From Massilia sp. Root335 (GTDB taxonomy: Bacteria; Pseudomonadota; Gammaproteobacteria; Burkholderiales; Burkholderiaceae_D), in NCBI RefSeq assembly GCF_001425685.1, contig NZ_LMCY01000033.1, forward strand, positions 12,339 through 76,338: a DNA stretch of 64,000 nucleotides, read 5' to 3'. How positions within the stretch are numbered: position 1 is the stretch's first letter; every line of letters starts with the position of its first letter. Below the pieces are notes generated by a model. It made no database searches. It was given only the letters and a program-made list of their open reading frames with translations, and was not told the origin of the DNA. The translations under genes were made by a program, and so were the position numbers. Shown here in pieces: positions 8,293 through 17,178 of this stretch.

Positions 8293-9216
8293 ATGAGCGA
8301 CGCTTTCGTCCACCTTGATTCCTTCATCTACAGCGCCGAGGACGGCGGCTTTTCCGCCGCCGCGCGCCGCCTCGGCCTCACGCCGGCGGGCGTCAGCAAG
8401 AACGTCGGCCGGCTGGAGGCGAGCCTCGGCGTGCGCCTGTTCCGGCGCAGCACCCGCAAGCTGAGCCTGACGGAAGAGGGTGAGCAACTGCTGCGCGAGG
8501 TGGCCGAGCCGTGGCACCGCATCCAGGACGCGATGGCCGTCGTGCGCCAGGGCGCCAACCACGCGGCCGGACCGTTGAAGGTGGCGATGGCGCCGGCCGT
8601 CGGGCGCATGCACTTCGTGCCGATGCTGGCGGAATTCCGCCGCCGCTATCCCGAGGTGCTGCCCGACCTGCATTTCGATAACCGCCAGGTCGACCTGATC
8701 GCGGAAGGCTTCGACGTGGCCATCGGCGGCGGCGTCGAGCTGCCGCAGGGCGTCGTCGCGCGCGAGCTGGCGCGCGTGCGCATCGTGCTCGCGGCGTCGC
8801 CCGACTACCTGGCGCGGTGCGGCACGCCGCGGCATCCCGACGACCTGCCCGCGCACGACGGCATCGCGCGCCGTTCGATCCGCTCCGGCCGGCTGCAGGC
8901 GCTCACCCTGCGCGACGACGCCGGCGGCGTGGCGCCGTACGAATGCCGGCCCGTGGCCGTACTGGACGATCCGGAAGCGATGGCGCACGCGGCTGCGGCG
9001 GGACTCGGCATCGCGCTGCTGCCGGCGCCGCACGCGGGGCCGCTGCTGGCCGATGGACGGCTGGTGCGCATCCTGCCGGACTGGTATGCGGAGACGGGGC
9101 CGCTGTTCCTCTACTATTCGAGCCGGCGCCTGCTGCCGGCCAAGACGCGGGTGTTCGTCGACTTCGTCGTCGAGCGCTTCCGCGAACTGGGGCTGGCCGC
9201 GCACTTCACCGGCTGA
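8293..9216 (+). CDS. LysR family transcriptional regulator
   Basis: Regulator of 307 residues. The winged helix-turn-helix lies at about residues 16-62 (GGFSAAARRLGLTPAGVSKN, then SLGVRLFRRSTRKLSLTEEG) and is followed by a periplasmic-binding-like effector domain. It is divergent from the SDR gene, with about 110 bases between the starts, the standard layout for a LysR protein controlling its neighbour. The effector is unknown. An AAAGG precedes the ATG at short spacing. Confidence 0.92.
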   Translation: MSDAFVHLDSFIYSAEDGGFSAAARRLGLTPAGVSKNVGRLEASLGVRLFRRSTRKLSLTEEGEQLLREVAEPWHRIQDAMAVVRQGANHAAGPLKVAMAPAVGRMHFVPMLAEFRRRYPEVLPDLHFDNRQVDLIAEGFDVAIGGGVELPQGVVARELARVRIVLAASPDYLARCGTPRHPDDLPAHDGIARRSIRSGRLQALTLRDDAGGVAPYECRPVAVLDDPEAMAHAAAAGLGIALLPAPHAGPLLADGRLVRILPDWYAETGPLFLYYSSRRLLPAKTRVFVDFVVERFRELGLAAHFTG

Positions 9217-9235
9217 CGCCGGCCGCGCGGCCGCG

Positions 9236-9949
9236 CTACCACTTGCAGCCGCTGCCCGTCACGGCATCTTTCAACAAGGGCAGGACGGCCAGCAGGCCCA
9301 GGCCCGCGTAGGCCGTGCGGCAATCGTTGCGGCTGCTGCGCGCGATGCCGCGCGCCAGCTGGTCCTCGCGCGCCTCGCGGCCCGGATCGAGCGTGGGCGG
9401 CGGCCGTTTCGGCAGCGCGACGAGACCGCGGCCGTCCTCGCGCGCGGCCGCGCGGGCGATGCCGCGGGCGGCGGCCATGTCGAAGACGGACGCGTCGTCC
9501 GGTGGTGCCGGTGCGGCGGCGGCCGCCGTGCCGGCGAGGGCGTCGGACGCGGTACTGGTCGCGGGCACGACGACGGCCGTTGGCGCGGCAGCGGTCGCGG
9601 GCACGACGATGGCTGCGGGCGCGGCAGCGGTCACGGGCGCAGCGACGGCTGCGGGCGCCGCACGTGTCGTGGACGCGACGGCGGCGCGCGGCATCGCCGG
9701 TTCCATTTTGCGCCGCCGCCGCGGAGCGGCTGGCGTCGGTGTCGCCGGGGCCAGCGCGGGTGCGGACGTGGGCGGGACGGCGCGCGCCGGCACGAGCACG
9801 AAGTCGATGCGCGTCGTCGCCGGCCCGTCGTCTCGACGCGGCGGCGGCGCGTGCAGCAGCCACGCGGCCAGCAGCGCGTGGACGAGCAGGCTGATGCCCC
9901 AGCCGAGCGCGGGGCCGCGCCGGCCCGGACGGACAGTGGTGATGAGCAT
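9236..9949 (-). CDS. membrane-anchored Ala/Pro-rich hypothetical protein
   Basis: Protein of 237 residues, not recognised as a family member. A single membrane helix near residues 15-33 (GWGISLLVHALLAAWLLH) resembles the N-terminal anchor of TonB-like proteins. It is followed by a long Ala/Pro/Val-rich region containing three copies of a 12-residue repeat (tandem 36-bp DNA units at 9558-9665), a charged segment and a C-terminal part with two Cys (NDCRTAYAGL and GSGCKW). The C-terminus is not a TonB domain. Most of the chain is probably periplasmic and extended. It is convergent with the LysR gene, 19 bases apart. Confidence 0.7.
   Translation of the reverse strand: MLITTVRPGRRGPALGWGISLLVHALLAAWLLHAPPPRRDDGPATTRIDFVLVPARAVPPTSAPALAPATPTPAAPRRRRKMEPAMPRAAVASTTRAAPAAVAAPVTAAAPAAIVVPATAAAPTAVVVPATSTASDALAGTAAAAAPAPPDDASVFDMAAARGIARAAAREDGRGLVALPKRPPPTLDPGREAREDQLARGIARSSRNDCRTAYAGLGLLAVLPLLKDAVTGSGCKW
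9558..9665. repeat. three tandem 36-bp units inside a coding region
   Basis: Units at 9558-9593, 9594-9629 and 9630-9665 share the pattern GTCGCGGGCACGACGA..GCGGCAGCG, with the third unit more diverged. Read on the minus strand they encode a 12-residue Ala/Pro/Val repeat of the gene at 9236-9949. Copy number could vary by slippage without breaking the frame, because 36 is a multiple of three. Confidence 0.8.
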
Positions 9950-10068
9950 CCGGCGATTCTAGCAAGCGCATCCGGCGCAAAGCTCACGCACTGTCACGCC
10001 ACTGACATTTAGCCTTCATACAATGTACGATTGCCAATAACCCGCAACCCGACCGAAAGACCGACCGC

Positions 10069-11748
10069 ATGCGACCCTCCTGGCTGAAGACTTCGCTCAC
10101 CCTGATCACGTGCGCCACGCTGTGGCTGCCCGGGCCCGCATCCGCCGCGCAGCCCCCCAGGCCGGCGACTGTCGCGACGCAGGTGAAACCGCCGAAGCTG
10201 GTGGTCGTGATGGTCATCGACGGCCTGCCGTCCGAGCAGGTGCAGCGCTACCGCGACCAGTTCGGCCCCGGCGGCCTGCGCCGCCTGCTGGAGCAGGGCG
10301 CGTCGTTCACGGACGCGCACCAGGCCCACGGCATCACGGTGACGGCCGTTGGCCACTCGGCCGTGCTGACGGGCGCCTATCCTTACCGCCACGGCATCAT
10401 CGGGAACAACTGGATCGCGCCGGATGGCCGGCAGGTCTACTGCACCGAGGACACCCGCTACCACTACATCGACGAAGACACGGACGCGCACGACGGCACG
10501 TCGCCCGCGAACCTGCGCGTGGACACCCTCGGCGACCAGCTGCGCTACGCGAGCGGCAACCGCAGCAAGGTCGTGACCGTGTCCGGCAAGGACCGCGGCG
10601 CCATCCTGCTCGCCGGCAAGACCGGCACGGCGTACATGTACATGGACAAGACGGGCGATTTCGCCACCAGCACATACTACATGGACCAGTATCCCGCCTG
10701 GGCCGAGCGCTTCCGCGCCGCGAAGCCGCAGGACCGCTACTACGCCAAGTCGTGGACGCCGCTGCTGGACGACAAGGCCTATGCCGACGACGCGCCGTAC
10801 CCGGCCGCGACAACGTCCAGTCCGAACCGCTTCCCGTTCACGTTCTACAGCGAGAGCGGCAAGCCGGCGTCCGATTATTACGTCCGCTTGAAGAAGAGTC
10901 CGGCCGTCGACGCGCTGACGCTGGAATTCGCCGAGGCCGCCGTGGACGGCGAACGGCTGGGCAGCAATCCGACCGGTGCGACGGACCTGCTGGGCGTGAG
11001 CCTGTCCGGCCACGATTACGTGAACCATGCCTACGGCCCGGAAAGCCGCATGTCGCACGACCACCTGCAACAGGTCGACCGCCAGATCGCGCGGTTCTTC
11101 ACGTTCCTCGACAAGCGCGTCGGCATGGACAATGTGCTCGTCGTGCTGACGGCCGACCACGGCTTCGCCAACACGGCCGAGTTCGCCCGCACGCAGCACG
11201 CGGACGCGCTGCGCGTGAACCCGAAGGCGCTGCTGGACACGCTGGACGCCCAGCTGGCCGAGCGTTTCGGCGTCGCCAGGCTGGTCAAGACGTCGCTGTT
11301 GCCGGAGATCCACCTGGACTATGCCGCCATCGAGCGCCGCGGCCTCGCCCGTGCCGACGTGGAAAACGCCGCCGCCCGCTTCCTGCTCGCGCAGCCGGGC
11401 ATTGCGGAGGTCTTCACGCGCACGCAGCTGGAGCAGGGCGTCGCCTCGAAGTCGCGCCTGGGCACGCTGATGCAGCGGGCCTGGAACCGCGCGCTGTCCG
11501 GCGACCTGCTCGTCGTGACGACGCCGTACACGATCTTCAGCAGCGGCACGTCGGGCGCCAGCCACGGCACGCCCTGGCAGTACGACACGTCGGTGCCGCT
11601 GCTGATCATGGGCAAGCGCTGGATCCGTCCGGGCGAGCAGGCCGGGTATGCCGAGGTCGTGGACATCGCGCCGACGCTGGCGCAGATCCTGCACGTGCGT
11701 CGTCCGGCGGGCGCGGAAGGGCGCGCGCTGACCGAGGCGCTGCGTTGA
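10069..11748 (+). CDS. secreted alkaline phosphatase superfamily protein
   Basis: Protein of 559 residues with a Sec signal peptide (LKTSLTLITCATLWLPGPASA, cleavage near residue 27). The mature part begins with VVVMVIDGLPSEQ, giving the first metal-binding Asp, and then has TVTAVGHSAVLTGAYPYRHG, the nucleophile region of PafA-like phosphatases and nucleotide pyrophosphatases. Later metal ligands appear in VLTADHGFANTAEF and in the GASHGTPWQYD segment. It should be periplasmic and metal-dependent, cleaving phosphomonoesters or phosphodiesters. It lies 74 bases upstream of exopolyphosphatase on the same strand, so a shared phosphate-scavenging role is plausible. No clear Shine-Dalgarno was seen. 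Confidence 0.9.
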   Translation: MRPSWLKTSLTLITCATLWLPGPASAAQPPRPATVATQVKPPKLVVVMVIDGLPSEQVQRYRDQFGPGGLRRLLEQGASFTDAHQAHGITVTAVGHSAVLTGAYPYRHGIIGNNWIAPDGRQVYCTEDTRYHYIDEDTDAHDGTSPANLRVDTLGDQLRYASGNRSKVVTVSGKDRGAILLAGKTGTAYMYMDKTGDFATSTYYMDQYPAWAERFRAAKPQDRYYAKSWTPLLDDKAYADDAPYPAATTSSPNRFPFTFYSESGKPASDYYVRLKKSPAVDALTLEFAEAAVDGERLGSNPTGATDLLGVSLSGHDYVNHAYGPESRMSHDHLQQVDRQIARFFTFLDKRVGMDNVLVVLTADHGFANTAEFARTQHADALRVNPKALLDTLDAQLAERFGVARLVKTSLLPEIHLDYAAIERRGLARADVENAAARFLLAQPGIAEVFTRTQLEQGVASKSRLGTLMQRAWNRALSGDLLVVTTPYTIFSSGTSGASHGTPWQYDTSVPLLIMGKRWIRPGEQAGYAEVVDIAPTLAQILHVRRPAGAEGRALTEALR

Positions 11749-11822
11749 CGGCGGCGCCGGGCGACGCGGCGGACCCGCTGGCCGCTATACTGCGGTCAAC
11801 GCCACTTACTCCGGGCCCATCC

Positions 11823-13274
11823 ATGTACGCAGCAGTCGACCTCGGCTCCAATTCCTTCCGCCTCCACATCGGCGAGCCGATCGCGGGCCAGATCCACATC
11901 GTGCGCACGGCGCGCGACCCGATCCGCCTCGCGGCCGGCCTCGGTCCGGACAACGCACTGGGCGACGCCGCCGTGGAGACGGCCCTGCGCACCTTGCGCG
12001 ACTTCAGCGGCATCCTGCGCCAGTTCCGCCTCGATGCGGTGCGCGTCGTCGCGACCAACACGATGCGCGTGGCCAGCAATGCCGCCGACGTGCTGCCGCG
12101 CATGGAAGAGGCGATCGGCCATCCCATCGAGATCATTTCCGGCGAGGAAGAAGGGCGCCTGATCTACATGGGGGTCGCGCGCGCGCTGGGCCGGCGCGCC
12201 GAGCGGCGGCTCGTGATCGACATCGGCGGCGGCTCCACCGAAGTCATCGCGGCGCACGGCGACGACATTCACCTCGTCGAATCGTTCAGCATCGGCACGC
12301 ATCCGCAGAGCGCGGCGTATTTCCACGGCGGCCACATCAGCGCGGACGCGTTCGAGACGGCCGTCAACGCGGCCCGTGCCCAGTTCGAAGACGCGGCCGA
12401 CCAGTACCGCAAGCACGGCTGGGACGCCGTCTACGGCTCCTCGGGCACCATGCGCGCGATACACGAAGTGATTTCGCGCAACCGGCTCGGCGACGGTACG
12501 ATGTCGCTGGCGAGCCTGCTGGCGTTGCGCGACCGGCTGATCGAACTCGGCCACGTCGACGCATTCGACCTGCCGGGCGTGAAACGCGAGCGCGTGATCG
12601 TGATGACGGGCGGTCTCTCCATCCTGATCGGCGTGATGCAGGAACTGGGCGTGCCCGCCATGACGGCGATTAACGCCGGCCTGCGCCTCGGGGTGCTGTC
12701 CGACCTGGAACTGCGCGCCAACCGCCACGACCGCCGTGACCTGGCCATCCAGGACTGCATGCGCCGCTTCGGCGTCGACATCGAGCGCGCCGCGCGCACG
12801 GCCGCCATCGCGAAGAAGCTGTTCGACAAGCTGTCGCCGCAGGACGAGGGCGTCGTCCACCACCTGCTGCGCAGCGCGCTGCTGCACGAGGTGGGGCAAT
12901 CCGTGTCGCACACGGGCGCGCACAAGCACGCCGCGTACATCGTCGAGCACGCCGACCTGCCGGGCTTCACGGCGCGCGAACAGCGCCTCATGAGCCTGAT
13001 CGTGCTGGGCCAGAAGGGCAACCTGCGCAAGGTGCGCGAGGTGCTGGGTGTGCCCGACCTGGCCAAGGCCGTGCTGGCGCTGCGCCTGGCGGCCGTGTTC
13101 ATGCATGCGCGCGTGGACGACGACGTCGACGCCGTCCGCCTGCGCATGAAGGGCCGCATCGACATCGAGACGCCGCGCGGCTGGCTGCGCCAGCATCCGA
13201 CCGTGGCCGCGTGGTTCGAAAAGGAAGCGTCGGCCTGGGATGACGTCGGGGTGCCGTTCAGCGTGACGACGTAG
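11823..13274 (+). CDS. ppx: exopolyphosphatase, Ppx/GppA family
   Basis: Cytoplasmic enzyme of 483 residues that removes terminal phosphates from polyphosphate (or pppGpp in GppA members). It has the ASKHA-fold motifs AAVDLGSNSFRLHI at the N-terminus and VIDIGGGSTEVIA near residue 130, the second phosphate loop GSSGTMRA, and a C-terminal HD-like helical domain (LLRSALLHEVGQSVSHTGAHKH). Length and motifs fit Ppx. Polyphosphate kinase lies 10 kb away in the same window. The 3' end overlaps the convergent GH31 gene by 17 bases. A TATACT -10-like hexamer lies shortly before the start. Confidence 0.92.
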   Translation: MYAAVDLGSNSFRLHIGEPIAGQIHIVRTARDPIRLAAGLGPDNALGDAAVETALRTLRDFSGILRQFRLDAVRVVATNTMRVASNAADVLPRMEEAIGHPIEIISGEEEGRLIYMGVARALGRRAERRLVIDIGGGSTEVIAAHGDDIHLVESFSIGTHPQSAAYFHGGHISADAFETAVNAARAQFEDAADQYRKHGWDAVYGSSGTMRAIHEVISRNRLGDGTMSLASLLALRDRLIELGHVDAFDLPGVKRERVIVMTGGLSILIGVMQELGVPAMTAINAGLRLGVLSDLELRANRHDRRDLAIQDCMRRFGVDIERAARTAAIAKKLFDKLSPQDEGVVHHLLRSALLHEVGQSVSHTGAHKHAAYIVEHADLPGFTAREQRLMSLIVLGQKGNLRKVREVLGVPDLAKAVLALRLAAVFMHARVDDDVDAVRLRMKGRIDIETPRGWLRQHPTVAAWFEKEASAWDDVGVPFSVTT

Positions 13275-15765
13275 ACGCCAGCGGAATCCGGACGGCAGCG
13301 CCGCCGTACGTCACCGTGGCCGTGGCGTCCGGCGCATCGTCCAGGCCATGTCCCGCATGCGGGCCGACGACGACCAGCTTGAACTTGAGCTCGCGTTGCA
13401 TGCCGGCATAATGGCCCCGGCGCGCGCCGATGGTCAGGGTGCGGGCCGCGTCGTTCCAGCGCAGGGGAATCTCGGCGTATTCGCCGTCCTGGTACGCATG
13501 GCCTTCACCGGCGTCGTCGTACAGCGTGTACGTGCCGTCTGCGCCCGGATACACACGCACCTCGATCGGCGCATCGACGGTCTCGTCGGCGAACTGCTTG
13601 ACCGGGCCCAACGGCAGCACGGTGCCGGCCCGCACGTGGATCGGCATGCGGTCGATCGGCGCATCGACGGTAATCGTCCGTCCGCCCCGGTGGGGCTCGC
13701 CGGTCCAGAAGTCGAACCAGGTTCCTCGCGGCAGATAGACCCGGGCCGTCCTGGGCCCGTCGACCGGCGTGGAATTGGCCCCGTAGTACATGGGCGCCAC
13801 GACCGGGCTGACCAGGATGCCCTGCCCGAACAGCATTTCGCCCTTCAGGTCATGCGTGCGCGGGTCTTGCGGATAGCCGAAGGCGACCGGACGGATCAGC
13901 GAACCGCCGTCCAGGTAGGCATGGCCAGCCTCGGAGTACAGGTAGGGCAGCATGCGGTAGCGCAGCCGGATCGCGGCCAGGATCGCGTCGTAGAAAGGCG
14001 TGCCCGGCGCGCCGAACTGCCAGGGCTCGCGCGGCGTGTCCGTGCCATGGCTGCGGAACATCGGCATGAAGGCGCCGGCTTGCATCCAGCGCGTGTACAG
14101 TTCGCGGTAGCCGAGGTCGTCCACGCCTTGCGGGTAGTCGCCTTGACGGAACCATTGCCCGCCGCCTTTCACGAAGAAGCCGCCGATGTCGAAGGTGACG
14201 TTGGGCAGGCCCGACGCGCTGAAGCGCTGCATGGTCGCGACCTGCCGGGCCAGCGTGCGCCAGTTGGCCGAGATGTCGCCGCTCCAGATGACGGCGCCGA
14301 CGGCCTGGCTGCCCGGATAGCCGGAGCGGGTCAGGTCGACGGTGCGCTTGTCCGGCGCGCGGCGGCGCCAGAAGCGCGCCAGCCCCTGGGAGTTGGCCAG
14401 CCCATACGCGTTCAACCATTCGGGATCGATCACCCTGGCCAGGCCATCGATGTTCTGCTGGTCGGCGCCGGCGGCGCGCGCCGCACCGTTCCAGTCGGCC
14501 ACTTCGGGTTCGGTCGAATCGGTCCACCAGGCATCGATGCCATGGCGTCCCAGCACGTCCCACACCTGGTCGAAGTAGAAGTCGGCCGCGTCGGGCCGCA
14601 GGAAGTCCACGTAGCCGCTGCCGCTGCTGAAGAAGCCGCGGTCCTGCATGGCCCGGCCCGGCGGATCGAGCGGACTGGGGTTGGGCCAGATCGAAATCAT
14701 GACCTTGGCGTTCAGCGCGTGCACGGCGGACGTCATGGCCTGGATGTCCGGGTAGCGCTCCGGGTCCGGCACCGGGCTGCCCCAGCGGCCGGGCTGCCAG
14801 TAGTTCCAGTCCTGCACGATGAGGTCCAGGGGAATCTTGCGCTCCCGGAACTGGCGCACCGTGTCCACCACTTCCTGCTGCGTCGTGTAGCGCTCCTTCG
14901 ACTGGATGTAGCCGTAGGCCCAGCGCGGCAGCATCGCGGCGGCGCCGGTCAACTGGCGGAAGCCGGCGATCGCCCCGTCCATCGACGGTCCGAGCACGAT
15001 GTAGTAATCGAGGTCGTCGACGACGTCGCTGCCGATCGACGTGCCCGTCGGGCCATCGGCGAACGTCATGGCGCTGTAGCTGTCGAACAGCAGTCCGTAG
15101 CCGCGGGTGGAGACCAGGAAGGGCACGACCACGCGCAGGTTGTGCTGGTACAGGCGCTTGCTCGTGCCGCGCAGGTTCAGGTCGGCGGTTTCGTCGAGGC
15201 CCAGGCCATACAGCCCTTCGTCGTCGCTCAACCTGAAGCGCACCTGCGCGCGCCACGCTTCGCGGTCCTTCGCCTGGCGGTAGGCGCCCACCTGCTGGCG
15301 CTCGCCGTCCACGGTCTGCACCGACCGCACGGTGGCCGGATCCGGCACCGACTTGATCACGTCGGTGCGCGTGAAACTGCGCGGCGCCGTCGGGTCTTCG
15401 CGCAGGAACACCCGCCCGGCGCGGTCGCGCAGGGTCAGGGCGCCGCTGGCGCGGTCCAGCGTGACCGACAGCGCGGCCGAGCGCAAGGTCAGCGCAGAGG
15501 CGTCCCGGGTCACGTCGATGGGCCCCGGCTTCTCCCGCACCGGCACGCGCATCATGCTCGTGCGGTTGGACCACTGCGGATTGGGCGTGGCGCTGACGCG
15601 CACGATGCGGTCCGTCACGAACAGCACGCGCAAGCGGGTGCCGTCGAGGGTGGCCTCGACGCCGTCGGGACGCGTGCGTATCTGCTCGAGCGACGCGGCG
15701 GCCGCGTGACCGGCAAAGGCCAGCAGTGGGAACAAAAGCCGGCAGGCGTACAAGCGAAATCTCAT
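13258..15765 (-). CDS. secreted GH31 alpha-glycosidase
   Basis: Protein of 835 residues with a signal peptide (LLFPLLAFAGHAAAA, cleavage near residue 24), so periplasmic or exported. An N-terminal beta-sandwich is followed by the (beta/alpha)8 domain of family 31, starting near WAYGYIQSKERY. The predicted nucleophile is Asp416 in DAWWTDSTEPE and the acid/base is Asp497 in VIWSGDISANW, followed by FDIGGFF. The QSKERY and DLIVQDW features favour the alpha-xylosidase/alpha-glucosidase group; the exact substrate is open. ATG 15765 is chosen because GGAG precedes it by 6 bases and it begins the signal peptide. An A+T-rich, promoter-like stretch lies upstream at about 15800-15840. Confidence 0.92.
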   Translation of the reverse strand: MRFRLYACRLLFPLLAFAGHAAAASLEQIRTRPDGVEATLDGTRLRVLFVTDRIVRVSATPNPQWSNRTSMMRVPVREKPGPIDVTRDASALTLRSAALSVTLDRASGALTLRDRAGRVFLREDPTAPRSFTRTDVIKSVPDPATVRSVQTVDGERQQVGAYRQAKDREAWRAQVRFRLSDDEGLYGLGLDETADLNLRGTSKRLYQHNLRVVVPFLVSTRGYGLLFDSYSAMTFADGPTGTSIGSDVVDDLDYYIVLGPSMDGAIAGFRQLTGAAAMLPRWAYGYIQSKERYTTQQEVVDTVRQFRERKIPLDLIVQDWNYWQPGRWGSPVPDPERYPDIQAMTSAVHALNAKVMISIWPNPSPLDPPGRAMQDRGFFSSGSGYVDFLRPDAADFYFDQVWDVLGRHGIDAWWTDSTEPEVADWNGAARAAGADQQNIDGLARVIDPEWLNAYGLANSQGLARFWRRRAPDKRTVDLTRSGYPGSQAVGAVIWSGDISANWRTLARQVATMQRFSASGLPNVTFDIGGFFVKGGGQWFRQGDYPQGVDDLGYRELYTRWMQAGAFMPMFRSHGTDTPREPWQFGAPGTPFYDAILAAIRLRYRMLPYLYSEAGHAYLDGGSLIRPVAFGYPQDPRTHDLKGEMLFGQGILVSPVVAPMYYGANSTPVDGPRTARVYLPRGTWFDFWTGEPHRGGRTITVDAPIDRMPIHVRAGTVLPLGPVKQFADETVDAPIEVRVYPGADGTYTLYDDAGEGHAYQDGEYAEIPLRWNDAARTLTIGARRGHYAGMQRELKFKLVVVGPHAGHGLDDAPDATATVTYGGAAVRIPLASTSSR

Positions 15766-15799
15766 CGTCGCTCCAGGGATCGGGTGGGGAAAGGGGTTT

Positions 15800-15840
15800 G
15801 GCAAAAGTATAGTTTGTTTATTATATATCAAATACAATCG
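15800..15840 (-). promoter_or_regulatory. A+T-rich promoter-like stretch before the GH31 gene
   Basis: About 40 bases of A+T-rich sequence in G+C-rich surroundings, with minus-strand -10-like hexamers TATAAT (15820-15825) and TATACT (15806-15811). No -35 box at ideal spacing was found for either, which would suit an activator-dependent promoter. The distance to the GH31 ATG is 40-55 bases. Confidence 0.45.
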
Positions 15841-16012
15841 ATGCCGAGCTCGACCATTGCCGCCCTCGCGCAACAGCGGGAGGGCGTTGTGCACACAGCC
15901 GTCAAGCGTTCATGATCCGCGCCTAATTTGCGCGCTTGCCCGCCCACCATTGCATTCCGCTGGCCGGAGGCGATACTGGAAGTCCGATCATCGGATATTC
16001 ATGGAGAGGATC

Positions 16013-16471
16013 ATGAACGAGCAAGCAAACATCGGCCTGCTCAAACAGGCGTACGACGCTTACGACAAAGGGGACATCCAGCGCCTCATCGGCCTGCTCG
16101 CGCAGGACATCGAGTGGGAGCTGCCCGAAGTGGAGGGCATCCCGTTCACCGGCAAACGCCGCGGCGTGGACCAGGTCGCCGACTTCTTCCGCGTCATGGC
16201 CGAATGCCAGGAGCCGCGCGAATTCAGGCCGGACCAGTTCATCGGCCAGGGTGACCAGGTCATCGTGCTCGGGCACGGCACGTTCACCGTCAAGGCCACG
16301 GGTGCCGAGTTCAGCAGCGACTGGTGTCACGTCTTCCGTGTCGCCGGCGGCAAGATCGCCAGCTTCAAGGAATACGACGATACCTACAGGGCCGCGCAGG
16401 CCTACCGGCCGCAGGGCGCCGGCGCCGGCGCGGCTGCCGGCAAGGGCGCTGCGCGTCCGGCCATCCATTGA
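16013..16471 (+). CDS. NTF2-like / SnoaL-type nuclear-transport-factor fold protein
   Basis: Protein of 152 residues with the ketosteroid-isomerase-like pattern: an N-terminal helix (LLKQAYDAYDKGDIQRLIGL), then DIEWELP, GKRRGVDQVADFFRVM, and a terminal strand with W-x-H and FKEYDDT. Members are small cytoplasmic proteins, some enzymes and some only ligand binders; function cannot be assigned here. The Ala/Gly-rich tail after residue 125 is probably disordered. ATG 16013 is chosen because GGAGAGG lies just upstream, formed by the alternative in-frame ATG at 16001. A strong intrinsic terminator follows at 16493. Confidence 0.85.
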   Translation: MNEQANIGLLKQAYDAYDKGDIQRLIGLLAQDIEWELPEVEGIPFTGKRRGVDQVADFFRVMAECQEPREFRPDQFIGQGDQVIVLGHGTFTVKATGAEFSSDWCHVFRVAGGKIASFKEYDDTYRAAQAYRPQGAGAGAAAGKGAARPAIH

Positions 16472-16492
16472 CCGCCATTCTTCCAGGCACGC

Positions 16493-16525
16493 GGCCGCGC
16501 CCCCGGGCGCGGCCGTTTCGTTTTG
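16493..16525 (+). terminator. intrinsic terminator after the NTF2-like gene
   Basis: GGCCGCGCCC (16493-16502) and GGGCGCGGCC (16505-16514) form a G+C-only stem, followed by the T-rich GTTTCGTTTTG. It stands 21 bases after the NTF2-like stop codon and separates that gene from the acetyltransferase. Confidence 0.75.
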
Positions 16526-16562
16526 TCATTCTGTTATCATGCGGCACTTCGACTTCGTTCGC

Positions 16563-17177
16563 ATGCCCATGACGGCCGATCCGCTTACCCTGAACAACAT
16601 CGCCCTCGCGGGCCGGCACGTGCGGCTGGAACCGTTCGACGAAACGCTGCGCGAACCGGTCCGGGCCGCGCTCGATTGCGATCCCGACGCGTGGCGCCTG
16701 TTCGCGATCAACGGGCAGGGCGCTGACTTCGACGCCTTCTGGCGCGCTCTCAACGGCCAGGTCGCGCAGGGCGGCTGGATCGCGTATGCCATCCGCCATG
16801 CCGCGACGGGCGCCATCGTGGGCACCACCAGCTTCCTGAACATCAAGCCCACGCGCCAGACCGTCGAGATCGGCGGCACCTTCGTGCACCCGGACGCGCG
16901 CGCCACGCTCGTCAACGCGGAAGCGAAATACCTGATGCTGGCCCACGCCTTCGCCGCCGGCATGCGCCGCGTCGAGCTGCTGACGGACGCCCGCAACGTG
17001 CGCAGCCAGGCCGCCATCGCCAGGCTGGGCGCCGTGCGCGAAGGCGTGCTGCGCCGCGAGCGCGTGACGTGGACCGGACACGTGCGCGACAGCGTGCTGT
17101 TCGCCGTGACGGACCTCGACTGGCCCGACGTCCGGGCGCGCCTGGAGCGGCGGCTGGGCGCGGCCGGGCCGGCCTGA
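16563..17177 (+). CDS. GNAT family N-acetyltransferase
   Basis: Acetyltransferase of about 204 residues resembling the RimJ/RimL branch: RHVRLEPFDETL near the start, then VGTTSFLNIKP, a beta-bulge region with VEIGGTFVHPDARAT, and [20 protein letters not shown] for acetyl-CoA contact and dimerisation. It would acetylate a small amine or a protein N-terminus; the substrate is unknown. The start is uncertain: ATGs occur in frame at 16539, 16563 and 16569, none with a clear Shine-Dalgarno. A TATCAT hexamer at 16535-16540 could be the -10 box, which argues against the first. The stop lies two bases before the convergent AraC gene. Confidence 0.85.
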   Translation: MPMTADPLTLNNIALAGRHVRLEPFDETLREPVRAALDCDPDAWRLFAINGQGADFDAFWRALNGQVAQGGWIAYAIRHAATGAIVGTTSFLNIKPTRQTVEIGGTFVHPDARATLVNAEAKYLMLAHAFAAGMRRVELLTDARNVRSQAAIARLGAVREGVLRRERVTWTGHVRDSVLFAVTDLDWPDVRARLERRLGAAGPA

Positions 17178-17178
17178 A

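Noticed and set aside
9558-9665. Possible intergenic satellite or CRISPR-like repeat
   Set aside because: The units are directly joined without spacers and keep the reading frame of a coding gene.
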